From the NCBI GenBank assembly GCA_964447175.1, contig CAYURP010000016.1, positions 1 through 58,088 of the forward strand: DNA of 58,088 nucleotides, written 5' to 3'. Shown here piece after piece: positions 25,413-33,613 of this stretch. The DNA is from CAYURP01 sp964447175 (GTDB taxonomy: Bacteria > Zixibacteria > MSB-5A5 > SM23-73-2). The notes below the pieces were generated by a model. It did not search any database. It was given only the letters and a program-made list of their open reading frames with translations, and had not been told where the DNA came from. How positions within the stretch are numbered: the stretch's first letter is position 1; the number at the start of each line of letters is the position of its first letter. Both the position numbers and the translations under genes were made by a program.

Positions 25413-26948
25413 TCACATCCATAAATTCCTATCCAAACTCCTGTATTGTATTGCCTCGGAAATGTGCTGGGGTGAGATGTTTGGCTGTTCGTCTAAATCC
25501 GCTATGGTGCGGGCGACTTTGAGGATGCGGTCGAATGCCCGGGCAGACAAGCCTAACTGGGTCATTGCACTCCGCAAAAGCTCCTTGGAATGGTCGTCTA
25601 TGGGACAGTACTTTCTCAAATCCTTGGACTCCATATGGGCATTACAGAAGATGCTTTTTTCATTTTTGAATCTCTCAAGCTGGACTCTTCTCCCTTTGTT
25701 CACCCTTTGCCTGATCTCGTGCGATTTTTCTCCGGTGGGCTGGCCGGCAAGCTCTTTGAATCTCACTGATGGAACTTCGATATGAATGTCGATCCGATCT
25801 AAAAGGGGCCCGGATATTCTTCCCAGGTATCTTTGTATCTGAAGTGGCGTGCAGTTGCATTCGTGCGCTGGATCGCCGTGAAATCCACAAGGGCAGGGAT
25901 TCAATGCTCCGGCTAACATAAACTTGGCGGGATAGGTCAGAGACATTGATGCCCGGGATATGGTAACCCAGCCGTCTTCCATAGGCTGGCGCAGAACTTC
26001 AAGGACGTCCTTATGGAATTCGGGCATCTCATCTAAAAATAAAACTCCGTGATGGGCTAAACTTACCTCACCTGGCCGCGGAATCCTTCCGCCGCCTATT
26101 AATCCTGCATCTGAGATGGTATGATGAGGCGATCTGTAAGGGCGAGTTGCGATCAACGCAGTATCAGGTGGCAGCGTTCCGGCTACTGAATGAATCTTGG
26201 TTGTTTCCAGAGCTTCCTCCAGGGTCAGATTGGGTAATATCGTTGGCAGTCTGCGGGCTAACATTGTTTTGCCTGAGCCCGGAGGACCAATCAGGATTAT
26301 ATTGTGTCCACCTGCTGCGGCTACTTCCAGGGCGCGCTTGGTATGTTCCTGTCCTTTAACGTCTGAGAAATCGACTGGATATTCCAGCGATTTTTCAAAA
26401 ACCTCCTTCATGTTCACCTTGAATGGAACAACGGTATCGTCATTTTGAAGAAATTCAACTGCTTGTTCCAGGTTCTCCACTGGATAGATATTCAACTCCT
26501 CTGCCATGGCAGCTTCCTTGGCGTTCTTTTTGGGAAGGATCATCCCTTTTTTATTATTTTTCACTGCAGATAATGCCATGGGCAGAGCGCCCCGAACTGG
26601 CCTTAACGAGCCGTCCAGGGAGAGTTCCCCTAACATAATGTAATCACCGAAATTCTCCTGCTGAATCTGGCCGGTTGCTGCCAAAATCCCAATGGCAATA
26701 GGTAGATCAAAAGCCGAGCCCTCTTTTTTAATGTCTGCAGGAGCTAAATTTATGGTGATCTTCTTTGAGGGAAAATAAAATCCCGAGTTTTTGATTGCTG
26801 ATTGAACCCTTTCCTTGCTCTCCTTTACCGCATTATCCGGAAGACCGACTATAGCAAAGGAAGGGAGCTGGGGAAAAAGATCAGTCTCCACCTCCACCAC
26901 ATAAGCGTCGATGCCCAAGACTGCAGAAGACAATACTTTAGCCAGCAT
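25413..26948 (-). CDS. comM: ComM/YifB-family Mg-chelatase-like AAA+ ATPase
   Basis: 511 residues, the usual length. An N-terminal ChlI-like/Lon-like domain (1-190) is followed by AAA+ with Walker A GPPGSGKT (221-228), Walker B VLFLDEMPEF, and the C-terminal Mg-chelatase-C helical domain ending AIQYRSLDRNLWM. A four-cysteine insertion (NPCPCGFHG...ECNC) is typical. ComM is a hexameric helicase that promotes branch migration during natural transformation in Vibrio and others. The last 12 codons and the stop are part of a direct repeat, so the present 3' end may have come with the island. Weak promoter candidate at 26990-27018. Confidence 0.95.
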   Translation of the reverse strand: MLAKVLSSAVLGIDAYVVEVETDLFPQLPSFAIVGLPDNAVKESKERVQSAIKNSGFYFPSKKITINLAPADIKKEGSAFDLPIAIGILAATGQIQQENFGDYIMLGELSLDGSLRPVRGALPMALSAVKNNKKGMILPKKNAKEAAMAEELNIYPVENLEQAVEFLQNDDTVVPFKVNMKEVFEKSLEYPVDFSDVKGQEHTKRALEVAAAGGHNIILIGPPGSGKTMLARRLPTILPNLTLEEALETTKIHSVAGTLPPDTALIATRPYRSPHHTISDAGLIGGGRIPRPGEVSLAHHGVLFLDEMPEFHKDVLEVLRQPMEDGWVTISRASMSLTYPAKFMLAGALNPCPCGFHGDPAHECNCTPLQIQRYLGRISGPLLDRIDIHIEVPSVRFKELAGQPTGEKSHEIRQRVNKGRRVQLERFKNEKSIFCNAHMESKDLRKYCPIDDHSKELLRSAMTQLGLSARAFDRILKVARTIADLDEQPNISPQHISEAIQYRSLDRNLWM

Positions 26949-26989
26949 AATACGCCTCTTATCTGAACTTCAATCTATTTCTTATCCCC

Positions 26990-27018
26990 AACTTATTTTA
27001 ATCCAAATTAAAAGTCAA
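26990..27018 (-). promoter_or_regulatory. weak promoter candidate for comM
   Basis: Minus strand TTGACT (27018-27013), 17-base spacer, TAAGTT (26995-26990). The -10 match is poor, but nothing better is in the divergent gap on this strand. Confidence 0.3.
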
Positions 27019-27093
27019 CTAAATTTTGTAATAAAACCTGGACTTTTTAAAATTATTCTTGAAGATCAAAAACATTATCTATTTATTGGCTTT

Positions 27094-27122
27094 TTGAACA
27101 TTGGTTATATTATTGACATAAT
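27094..27122 (+). promoter_or_regulatory. promoter for the TonB-dependent receptor
   Basis: TTGAAC (27094-27099), 17-base spacer, CATAAT (27117-27122; five of six). A start near 27129 would give a leader of about 22 bases to the ATG at 27151. Confidence 0.5.
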
Positions 27123-27150
27123 TAGAACTAAAGAACTGTGAAGTGGACAT

Positions 27151-29478
27151 ATGATACCTCATATTAAGAAATTACTGATTTTCACATTATTTTTTGCAGT
27201 CTGTTTTTTGCAACCTGTTTTGGCAAAGCCCATAATAGAGAAAACCCAGTCCCGGGGAATGATAAAGGGTCGGGTCATAGATGCTGAGACAAAAGCTCCG
27301 GTAATGGGTGCCAGTGTGCTGATCTTGGGCACTCAGATGGGGGTTGCCACTGAAGCAGATGGGAATTTCACTATTCCTAAACTTCCAATAGGAAGCTACT
27401 CCTTACAATTTAAAAGCATGGGATACTCACCTTATTCCAAAGCAGACATAATAGTCCGACCAGATAGAATAACATTCGTAGAAGCCGAGCTCAAAATCTC
27501 GGCAATTGAGATGGAGGGGATTGTGGTTACCACAGGTTACTTCTCAGAGGAGGAGTATCAGCCCACCAGTACCACTAATTTTTCCGGCGAGGAGATTCGC
27601 CGTGCTCCAGGATCAGGTGGGGACGTGAGCCGAATTATTATGGGACTTCCCAGCCTGGCAAAGGTGGATGATCAGATGAACAGTCTGATTGTTCGTGGAG
27701 GTAGCCCGGTGGAAAATGCCTTTTTCATCGATAATATTGAGATACCCAATATCAACCACTTTCCCACTCAGGGTGCTTCAGGTGGTCCTATTGGGATGGT
27801 GAACGTGGATTTCATTCAGGACGTCAATTTCTATACAGGAGGATTCTCTTCAATATATGGGGATAAGCTCTCTTCGATTATGGATATTACATTTCGGGAG
27901 GGAAATAAGAGCGAATTTGATGGCCAGCTGGATTTGAATTTCGCAGGGTTCGGAGGTGTAGCTGAAGGTCCCTTTATGGGTAAAAAAGGTTCCTGGCTTT
28001 TCTCCATTCGAAGAAGTTATCTGGATCTGATTATCAAATCGATCAATGTGGGATCAGATGTGGCTCCCAGATATGGTGATGTCCAGGGGAAGATAGTTTA
28101 TGACATAAATCCTAATCATAAATTGACTCTTTTGAGCGTTGGGGGAGATGATCATAACAACCCGGGCAAACAGACTGCAGTAGACAATGATATGATAGTC
28201 TATGGGAATCAGGATATTTATGAGAACACCGCCGGAGTTAACTGGCAGGCGCTCTGGAACAAAAATGGATACTCCAATACCTCTCTTTCTTACACCTCTG
28301 CAAAGTTTAAAGAGGATTTCTACGAGACCAGCACTGAAATCCATCTTTTAAAAAGACGGGACCATGAACAGAGCCTCAAATTGAGAAATGTGAACTATTT
28401 TCGCTTGAATAGGAAAAATTCCATAGAATTTGGAGTGGAAGCTAAACATTTGATTGCTGATTATGACAACTATTTCGCAGAGTATACCGATGCTTTGGGC
28501 GATACAGTCCTTTCTACGGTTATGGACGACAGAATAACCGCAGACAAATTCGGCCTGTTTATTAACTATATTGCCAAGCCATTTTTCCGGCTGACGACCA
28601 ATTTGGGCATCAGAGCAGATTATTTCTCCTACAATGAGAACAGCACCGTGTCACCCAGGTTTGCTTTTTCCTATCAATTGACTGAAAAGACATCAATTAA
28701 CGGATCAACAGGTTTGTTTCACCAGAATCTACCTATGATATTACTTTCTCAAAGCGAGAGTAGTAAAAATTTAAAAGATCCACTTGCTATTCACTATATC
28801 TTGGGAATTAATCATCTGATAACGGAGAACACCAGGTTCACCCTGGAGGTTTATCAAAAGGATTACAGGAACTTTCCCTTAGACCCTTCACAGCCAGCCT
28901 TGTTTCTCATAGACGAGTTGTACTACCGCTACGGTTTTTTCTTCAACCACGAAAGCCTGATTGATGAGGGAAAAGCATATTCCCGGGGCATTGAAATAAT
29001 GATCCAGAAAAAATTGGCAAAGAATTTTTATGGTTTAGCCAGCGCCTCCTATTTCCGGACTCGATACAAAGGCGGTGATGGAGTATGGAGGGACAGGGTC
29101 TTCGATAACCGGGCTATCTTCAGCATTGAGGGCGGTTACAAACCTAACAACAAATGGGAATTCAGCTTGCGCTGGATATATGCCGGTGGGACTCCATATA
29201 CCCCGCTGGACATTCAAAAATCAAAGGAGATAAACCGGGCTGTTTTAGATGAGAACAGGATCAACGAGACACGCTATCCAGCCTATCATTCTCTAAATGT
29301 TCGTTTTGACCGGCGATTTAATTTCAAACATTCGAATATAGTCTTATATGTCTCAGTCTGGAATGCTTATAACCGAAGGAATGTCTCATCCTATTACTGG
29401 AACGAGATAAAAAAAGACGAAGGCACAGTGTACCAATGGGGCAGGCTGCCCATATTTGGCCTGGAATATGAATTTTAA
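27151..29478 (+). CDS. TonB-dependent receptor with carboxypeptidase-regulatory-like N-domain
   Basis: 775 residues. Signal peptide (MIPHIKKLLIFTLFF... cleaved near VLAKP). A CarboxypepD_reg-like beta-sandwich follows (about 37-115: GRVIDAETKAPVMGASV, TEADGNFTIPKLPIGSYSLQF). The plug domain has IVVTTGYFSEEEY, SLIVRGGSPVENAFFIDNIEIPN and FYTGGFSSIYGDKLSSIMDI. The remaining 500 residues are the outer-membrane barrel, ending on Phe (GLEYEF), the barrel-assembly signal. Such Bacteroidetes-type receptors import siderophores, glycans or peptides; the ligand is unknown and no SusD partner is nearby. Ends at a bidirectional terminator. Confidence 0.9.
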   Translation: MIPHIKKLLIFTLFFAVCFLQPVLAKPIIEKTQSRGMIKGRVIDAETKAPVMGASVLILGTQMGVATEADGNFTIPKLPIGSYSLQFKSMGYSPYSKADIIVRPDRITFVEAELKISAIEMEGIVVTTGYFSEEEYQPTSTTNFSGEEIRRAPGSGGDVSRIIMGLPSLAKVDDQMNSLIVRGGSPVENAFFIDNIEIPNINHFPTQGASGGPIGMVNVDFIQDVNFYTGGFSSIYGDKLSSIMDITFREGNKSEFDGQLDLNFAGFGGVAEGPFMGKKGSWLFSIRRSYLDLIIKSINVGSDVAPRYGDVQGKIVYDINPNHKLTLLSVGGDDHNNPGKQTAVDNDMIVYGNQDIYENTAGVNWQALWNKNGYSNTSLSYTSAKFKEDFYETSTEIHLLKRRDHEQSLKLRNVNYFRLNRKNSIEFGVEAKHLIADYDNYFAEYTDALGDTVLSTVMDDRITADKFGLFINYIAKPFFRLTTNLGIRADYFSYNENSTVSPRFAFSYQLTEKTSINGSTGLFHQNLPMILLSQSESSKNLKDPLAIHYILGINHLITENTRFTLEVYQKDYRNFPLDPSQPALFLIDELYYRYGFFFNHESLIDEGKAYSRGIEIMIQKKLAKNFYGLASASYFRTRYKGGDGVWRDRVFDNRAIFSIEGGYKPNNKWEFSLRWIYAGGTPYTPLDIQKSKEINRAVLDENRINETRYPAYHSLNVRFDRRFNFKHSNIVLYVSVWNAYNRRNVSSYYWNEIKKDEGTVYQWGRLPIFGLEYEF

Positions 29479-29536
29479 AATTCCCAAAAAGTCTAAAAGC
29501 TTGTTAGAATAAAAACTTTATCTGATATAAAAAAGG

Positions 29537-29575
29537 TCGGGTCTGATACAAACCTAAGACCCGATCGATTTTTTA
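29537..29575. terminator. bidirectional rho-independent terminator
   Basis: TCGGGTCT (29537-29544) pairs with AGACCCGA (29557-29564). A T-rich run follows on the plus strand (29569-29574), and on the minus strand CCTTTTTTAT follows the stem. It separates the convergent receptor gene and the beta-barrel gene. Confidence 0.8.
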
Positions 29576-29611
29576 TTATTAGAAATAGAATGACAGATTT
29601 ACAGAAAGAAA

Positions 29612-30343
29612 TTAAAATTCGACTGTCACTCCCAGGTGCGTGGTTAATATATCGGTTTTTGACTGGATTTTATCGAATGCGACTTTGCCATTAACTCTTT
29701 TGATGGAGCCTTCCTTAAGATATTCAGCTTCACCGCCTACGATATACCGTGCGTGAAAGTCAAGCAAAATTGACCAGGTTCTGGCTTTTTTGATCTTACC
29801 GGTATACAGTTTCACCAGTACCCCACCACCTCCACCATAACTGAACACCCCATCATCCAGATTGGTGGAGCTGGCTATTTCCTCTTCATCATCAACGTCC
29901 TGAATTTTGGTCTCAGTGAAAAGGTAGTTGAATCCCACCAGTCCTTCAACATAGGGACGGATAGGTCCCTGCTTAACCTGAGCTCGCAGAAGCAGGTGTC
30001 CTAAAAGAATGTTATTGGTGGTTTTCACCTCCACCTCCACGTCCGGGATGGTGGTGCTGAAAGGTTCCCTGCGGCTCTCCTCACCATAAACCATATATCC
30101 AAAAGAAACTCCGATGCCCAGAGGGCTTCTTGATGGCGAGTAGAGAAATTGTCCTCCAATGCCAAATCCATTCTGATCCACATTATCTTTGAATTCCCCC
30201 TGGGGAAAGCCAGCCATAAAGCTCAATCCAACCTGGAAATTGGTTTGAGCAAGTGCTGGCTGGGTAACTACTAAAAAAGCTAGAATCATAAAAAGAAACA
30301 GAGAAATCCCATAAGTTTTAACAGATGTGTGATGTAATTTCAT
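29612..30343 (-). CDS. Outer-membrane beta-barrel protein, function unknown
   Basis: 243 residues. Signal peptide (about 1-32, ending PALAQ). The rest alternates short amphipathic strands (FQVGLSFMAGFPQG, GIGVSFGYMVYG, RPYVEGLVGFNYLF, GGGGGVLVKLY) and ends on Phe (GVTVEF), as expected for a small eight-strand barrel of the OmpA-N/porin-like kind. AAAAGGAG precedes the ATG. It may be cotranscribed with the lipoprotein gene 105 bases upstream. Confidence 0.75.
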   Translation of the reverse strand: MKLHHTSVKTYGISLFLFMILAFLVVTQPALAQTNFQVGLSFMAGFPQGEFKDNVDQNGFGIGGQFLYSPSRSPLGIGVSFGYMVYGEESRREPFSTTIPDVEVEVKTTNNILLGHLLLRAQVKQGPIRPYVEGLVGFNYLFTETKIQDVDDEEEIASSTNLDDGVFSYGGGGGVLVKLYTGKIKKARTWSILLDFHARYIVGGEAEYLKEGSIKRVNGKVAFDKIQSKTDILTTHLGVTVEF

Positions 30344-30448
30344 TCTGCTTCTCCTTTTTTAAAGATTTGTTTTTCAATCATTTTAATCCATATTACGATA
30401 GAGTTTCATTTAAGTTCATTTTTTTAAGGCTCAAGTTTTCCCATTTGT

Positions 30449-32380
30449 TCACTTCAATTCTTCCAGGGCCGAGAGCACATATCCATTTAGAAGTCGGAGA
30501 GTAAACTGACCAAAAGCGTAAGGTTCGGTGATGAATCGGGTCACCAGCTCAGGATGGGGCTCACCATTGGCATTGACATTGATGGTGTAATAGCCACTGG
30601 TTTTGAGAATGAAAGATCGCTTGTATTCTTTTTTAGGTGGAGGTAGTTTGAAGACGAGCTCTGCCCAATCTCCAGTGTCCATCTTGTAATAACTATTGTC
30701 GGTGGCTTGAAGAATCTGTTTCTGATCCGTTCCCAAATTGTCTTTTGCATCAGAGATTGAAACCTCGGTTACATCTAAAGGTAAATCTGGCGTGTAATCC
30801 GCTTGAACGCTGTTAATCATCCAGAGTCCAGCAGTGGATTCCAGCTTTACCTTCAATGTTTTACCAGGGATATTCTTTAGGTCCAACCACACTACCTGAT
30901 CCCTGAATACATTTGCGCCCACCTCCCAGATGAATCCTGATTCATACCAGTTTTCTCCATCCCATAATTTTATCAAAAGCATTCCCTCTCGGATGAAAGC
31001 CCTTTGAAACGCTTCACGAGCTTGGGCGGAGTTATTCATCAGCTCATACCAGCTTTCCAGATCACTTCCCTGAAGCTCCAAAAATTTAGCCTGCAGATGG
31101 GCGGCCCAGAGTGTGTTCTTTAAATTAAATGCCAGTTTTACAAAAGCTGCATTTGATGGTATGGGAAACTCCAGGATTAATCCGTCCCTTGCCTGAGACT
31201 CAATCTCCGGATCTCGGCCAAAGGGATTGCTCAGCCAGAAGTTTTCGTCTTTTGCTTTTACCAGTTCAAGCATTTTGTTACCCTGGAAGTCAACTGCATT
31301 TAAGGGAGAATATGGTTCCGATAAAAGATGGAGCTTACCGGAAAAGGAAGGTAAAACTTCGACATCTTTTGGATGGTCAACTACCAGGAGCTTCACTTCA
31401 TCGATGTAATTGGTTTCCTGAAGTTCGTCTGAGATTTTTACCTTACAAGTGCCTTTGGTCTCGCGCAGGTGGTTTAACTTACTCCAATCGGTGCGTTTAG
31501 CTGCCTCAAAGATTGACCCACCAAAGGCTTCCGAGTCAAGAATAAATTCTTCACCGTCATAACCATACACGAAGGGGCAGCCACACATAGTGCCGGTATC
31601 TGGACTGGTTTGTTTGGGCTCGGAATCTCCAGCACTAGCCAGTGCTACGATTATTACTATGGCATCAATCGCAGCGCCAATTCCCAGACATGTCCATTTA
31701 GCATTCCCTCTTTTGGGCACTTGTATCTGGTATACCTCCTCCATAGCTATTGATCGAATCCCGACCAAGTGTTTGAGAACGATTTCTGACAGAAGTGGTA
31801 TTTGACCTTCAAATGCAAGACCTTGCAGAGCTTCACCATCAACCATATTTCCACGAGTATCACTTATCTTATCAATTCTGTTTAAGAAAACCATCCCAGT
31901 TGTTGTATCACCTAACTGTTTTACTGAAACAATGTAGCTGGCATATATAAGGGTGGTATCTTTTTCCTGTTCCAATTTTGTGGAAACATACTGATGGTCA
32001 AAACCCCAGAATTCACGCTGCCCCTGAACGCCAGATTTCATTTTTATGATAATAGTATCACCCAGAGCTGGCAGGGGAAGTTCTCCACTTTTTTGCTCAC
32101 GAAAACTGGCATATCTTTTAGCATATTCTACTTTTGTAACCGGCTCTATCCCCTGATAAGCTCTCCCAATTTTCTGGCCATCTTTTAGAATAACTATAAT
32201 CTCCTCACCCGGTTTAATTGTTTTCACCTTCCATCCGGGTATGAGGACGCTGTCCGGCCCGGCAGAATCGATTACCGAGCCAATCCCAAATCCAATCAGG
32301 CTGCATCCGCTTAATTGAAGCACCACAGTAGCAGCCACCAACAACACTATTGCCAGCGACAATTTAGTTTGTGTATTCAA
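30449..32380 (-). CDS. Large lipoprotein with a conserved CPFVY-DGE-RTDW module
   Basis: 643 residues from a TTG at 32380, supported by AAAGGAGGA directly upstream. Lipobox LSGC (Cys26). Residues 50-225 are beta-rich (ligand or RNA-independent role unknown). A second hydrophobic helix lies at about 229-251. Then a block at 266-310 (CGCPFVYGYDGEEF, GGSIFEAAKRTDW, KLNHL) is followed by SDELQETNYIDEVKLLVVDHP. I recall this module from uncharacterised lipoproteins of FCB-group genomes, but know no function. The C-terminal half looks like beta-sandwich. Partner of the downstream barrel protein is possible. Confidence 0.7.
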   Translation of the reverse strand: MNTQTKLSLAIVLLVAATVVLQLSGCSLIGFGIGSVIDSAGPDSVLIPGWKVKTIKPGEEIIVILKDGQKIGRAYQGIEPVTKVEYAKRYASFREQKSGELPLPALGDTIIIKMKSGVQGQREFWGFDHQYVSTKLEQEKDTTLIYASYIVSVKQLGDTTTGMVFLNRIDKISDTRGNMVDGEALQGLAFEGQIPLLSEIVLKHLVGIRSIAMEEVYQIQVPKRGNAKWTCLGIGAAIDAIVIIVALASAGDSEPKQTSPDTGTMCGCPFVYGYDGEEFILDSEAFGGSIFEAAKRTDWSKLNHLRETKGTCKVKISDELQETNYIDEVKLLVVDHPKDVEVLPSFSGKLHLLSEPYSPLNAVDFQGNKMLELVKAKDENFWLSNPFGRDPEIESQARDGLILEFPIPSNAAFVKLAFNLKNTLWAAHLQAKFLELQGSDLESWYELMNNSAQAREAFQRAFIREGMLLIKLWDGENWYESGFIWEVGANVFRDQVVWLDLKNIPGKTLKVKLESTAGLWMINSVQADYTPDLPLDVTEVSISDAKDNLGTDQKQILQATDNSYYKMDTGDWAELVFKLPPPKKEYKRSFILKTSGYYTINVNANGEPHPELVTRFITEPYAFGQFTLRLLNGYVLSALEELK

Positions 32381-32572
32381 TGTCTCCTCCTTTATTTTGT
32401 GGTTATTCCGTCTTAGCCTTTGTATCTTATCTCACAAAATAAACGATAAACTAAAATAATCTCTATTTTCGCTCAAAATCACTTATGATTGTAAACCCGC
32501 GAGAAGTATAAAAATAATCTTCTAAATAATTTTAGTTTGCTGAATCCTAAATGTCAATAGAAATTTACTTTT

Positions 32573-33352
32573 TTACCTTCGTTCAGTTATCTCGTGCAAA
32601 AGAATCCCGCAAGCCACTGCCACGTTCAAAGATTCAGCTTTACCCGGTATAGGAATCTTTATCAGATGGTCTGCTAACTTAAGTAAGTTTTTACTTACTC
32701 CCTCAGGCTCTGATCCCATAACCAGACAGATTTTCCCAGGTAAATCGAGGCTTTCAAGTTCCTTGCCATCTCGTAACTCTGTGAGGACTATTTTGAAATC
32801 TACTTTTTTCAAGTCCAAAAGAAAATTTCGCAAATCGAAATCTCTTAAAATAGGGAGATGGAAGATCGAGCCCATGGTCGAACGCACTACCTTGGGATTG
32901 AAAAGGTCTACACAATCTTCAGAAAGGATAATCCCATCTACTCCGAATGCGTCGGCTGTTCGGATCAAAGTTCCCATATTGCCCGGGTCTTTTATAGAAT
33001 CCAGGGCTAACAGTAATTCGGGTTTTCGCTGGAAAAGAGATTCCTGTGTAAATTCTTTTATCTTGACTAAACCTACAATTCCCTGTGAAGTGACTGTATC
33101 TGAAATTTTCTCCAATAAGTTCTGCTTTATTTGAATAAGCTCTATTCCCCTTCCCTCTGCGTTACTTAAAACTTGTTTTATTCTGGGGTTTTCTTCTGCT
33201 TTATAGGTATAAATCAGGGATTCAATTTCCCAGGCTGATTTGACTGCCTCCTCACAGGACCTGGCCCCTTCGATTAAAAATTTCCCCTGTTTTTTTCTCC
33301 CCTTTTTGGTCTTGAGCTGGGCGATTTTATTTACTTTTTCTCTTGAAAGCAT
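32573..33352 (-). CDS. SpoU/TrmH-family RNA 2'-O-methyltransferase
   Basis: 259 residues. An N-terminal substrate-binding domain (about 1-95, with KKQGKFLIEGARSCEEAV) precedes the SPOUT domain, whose knotted C-terminus has the three family motifs: KDPGNMGTLIRTADAFG, LVMGSEPEGVS and IPIPGKAESLNVAVACGILLHE. Methylates a ribose 2'-OH in rRNA or tRNA using SAM; the target nucleotide is not predictable (RlmB-like and TsnR-like members look alike). Stands alone between hairpin-free and repeat-bearing gaps. Confidence 0.9.
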   Translation of the reverse strand: MLSREKVNKIAQLKTKKGRKKQGKFLIEGARSCEEAVKSAWEIESLIYTYKAEENPRIKQVLSNAEGRGIELIQIKQNLLEKISDTVTSQGIVGLVKIKEFTQESLFQRKPELLLALDSIKDPGNMGTLIRTADAFGVDGIILSEDCVDLFNPKVVRSTMGSIFHLPILRDFDLRNFLLDLKKVDFKIVLTELRDGKELESLDLPGKICLVMGSEPEGVSKNLLKLADHLIKIPIPGKAESLNVAVACGILLHEITERR

Positions 33353-33416
33353 ATTAGATAACTTCTACAGATTTATCTCAATCATCTGGTTTAATATTTT
33401 TGTATAATCTTTTTTT

Positions 33417-33486
33417 CAGGGCTGGGAGCCCTGACTACGGATGTGAAAATCATTTACTTTTTGTAGGTCGGGCACCTTGCCCGACC
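33417..33486. repeat. two GTAG-type hairpins in divergent gap
   Basis: CAGGGCT/AGCCCTG (33417-33433) then A and CTAC (33435-33438); GTAG (33463-33466) overlapping GGTCGGGC/GCCCGACC (33466-33486). The rest of the gap 33353-33613 is AT-rich; I see no gene or clear promoter. Confidence 0.65.
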
Positions 33487-33613
33487 TCTCCTTACATTTT
33501 TAGAACCCTTTGTGTTCATTTGATTTTTAAGTCTTTACTGATTCAAAATATTTATTCTTGCATTACCAAAAGAAAAGCGTTAAATATAATAAGGTATTTA
33601 TCTTAACAGTTCA

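Larger units (their letters stand above)
22994..25453. mobile_element. Small island integrated at the 3' end of comM
   Basis: Bounded by the direct repeat described at 22953-22993 and 25413-25453, about 2.46 kb apart. Contents, leftward: membrane protein (24837-25313), PD-(D/E)XK-like protein (23745-24770), a hairpin-repeat pair, a DUF3800 C-terminal fragment, and a non-coding stretch with a possible small RNA. No integrase or transposase is visible, so it is either a decayed or a non-autonomous element, or the boundaries mark a replacement event. Reading as integration is inference; the duplication itself is seen directly. Confidence 0.6.
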
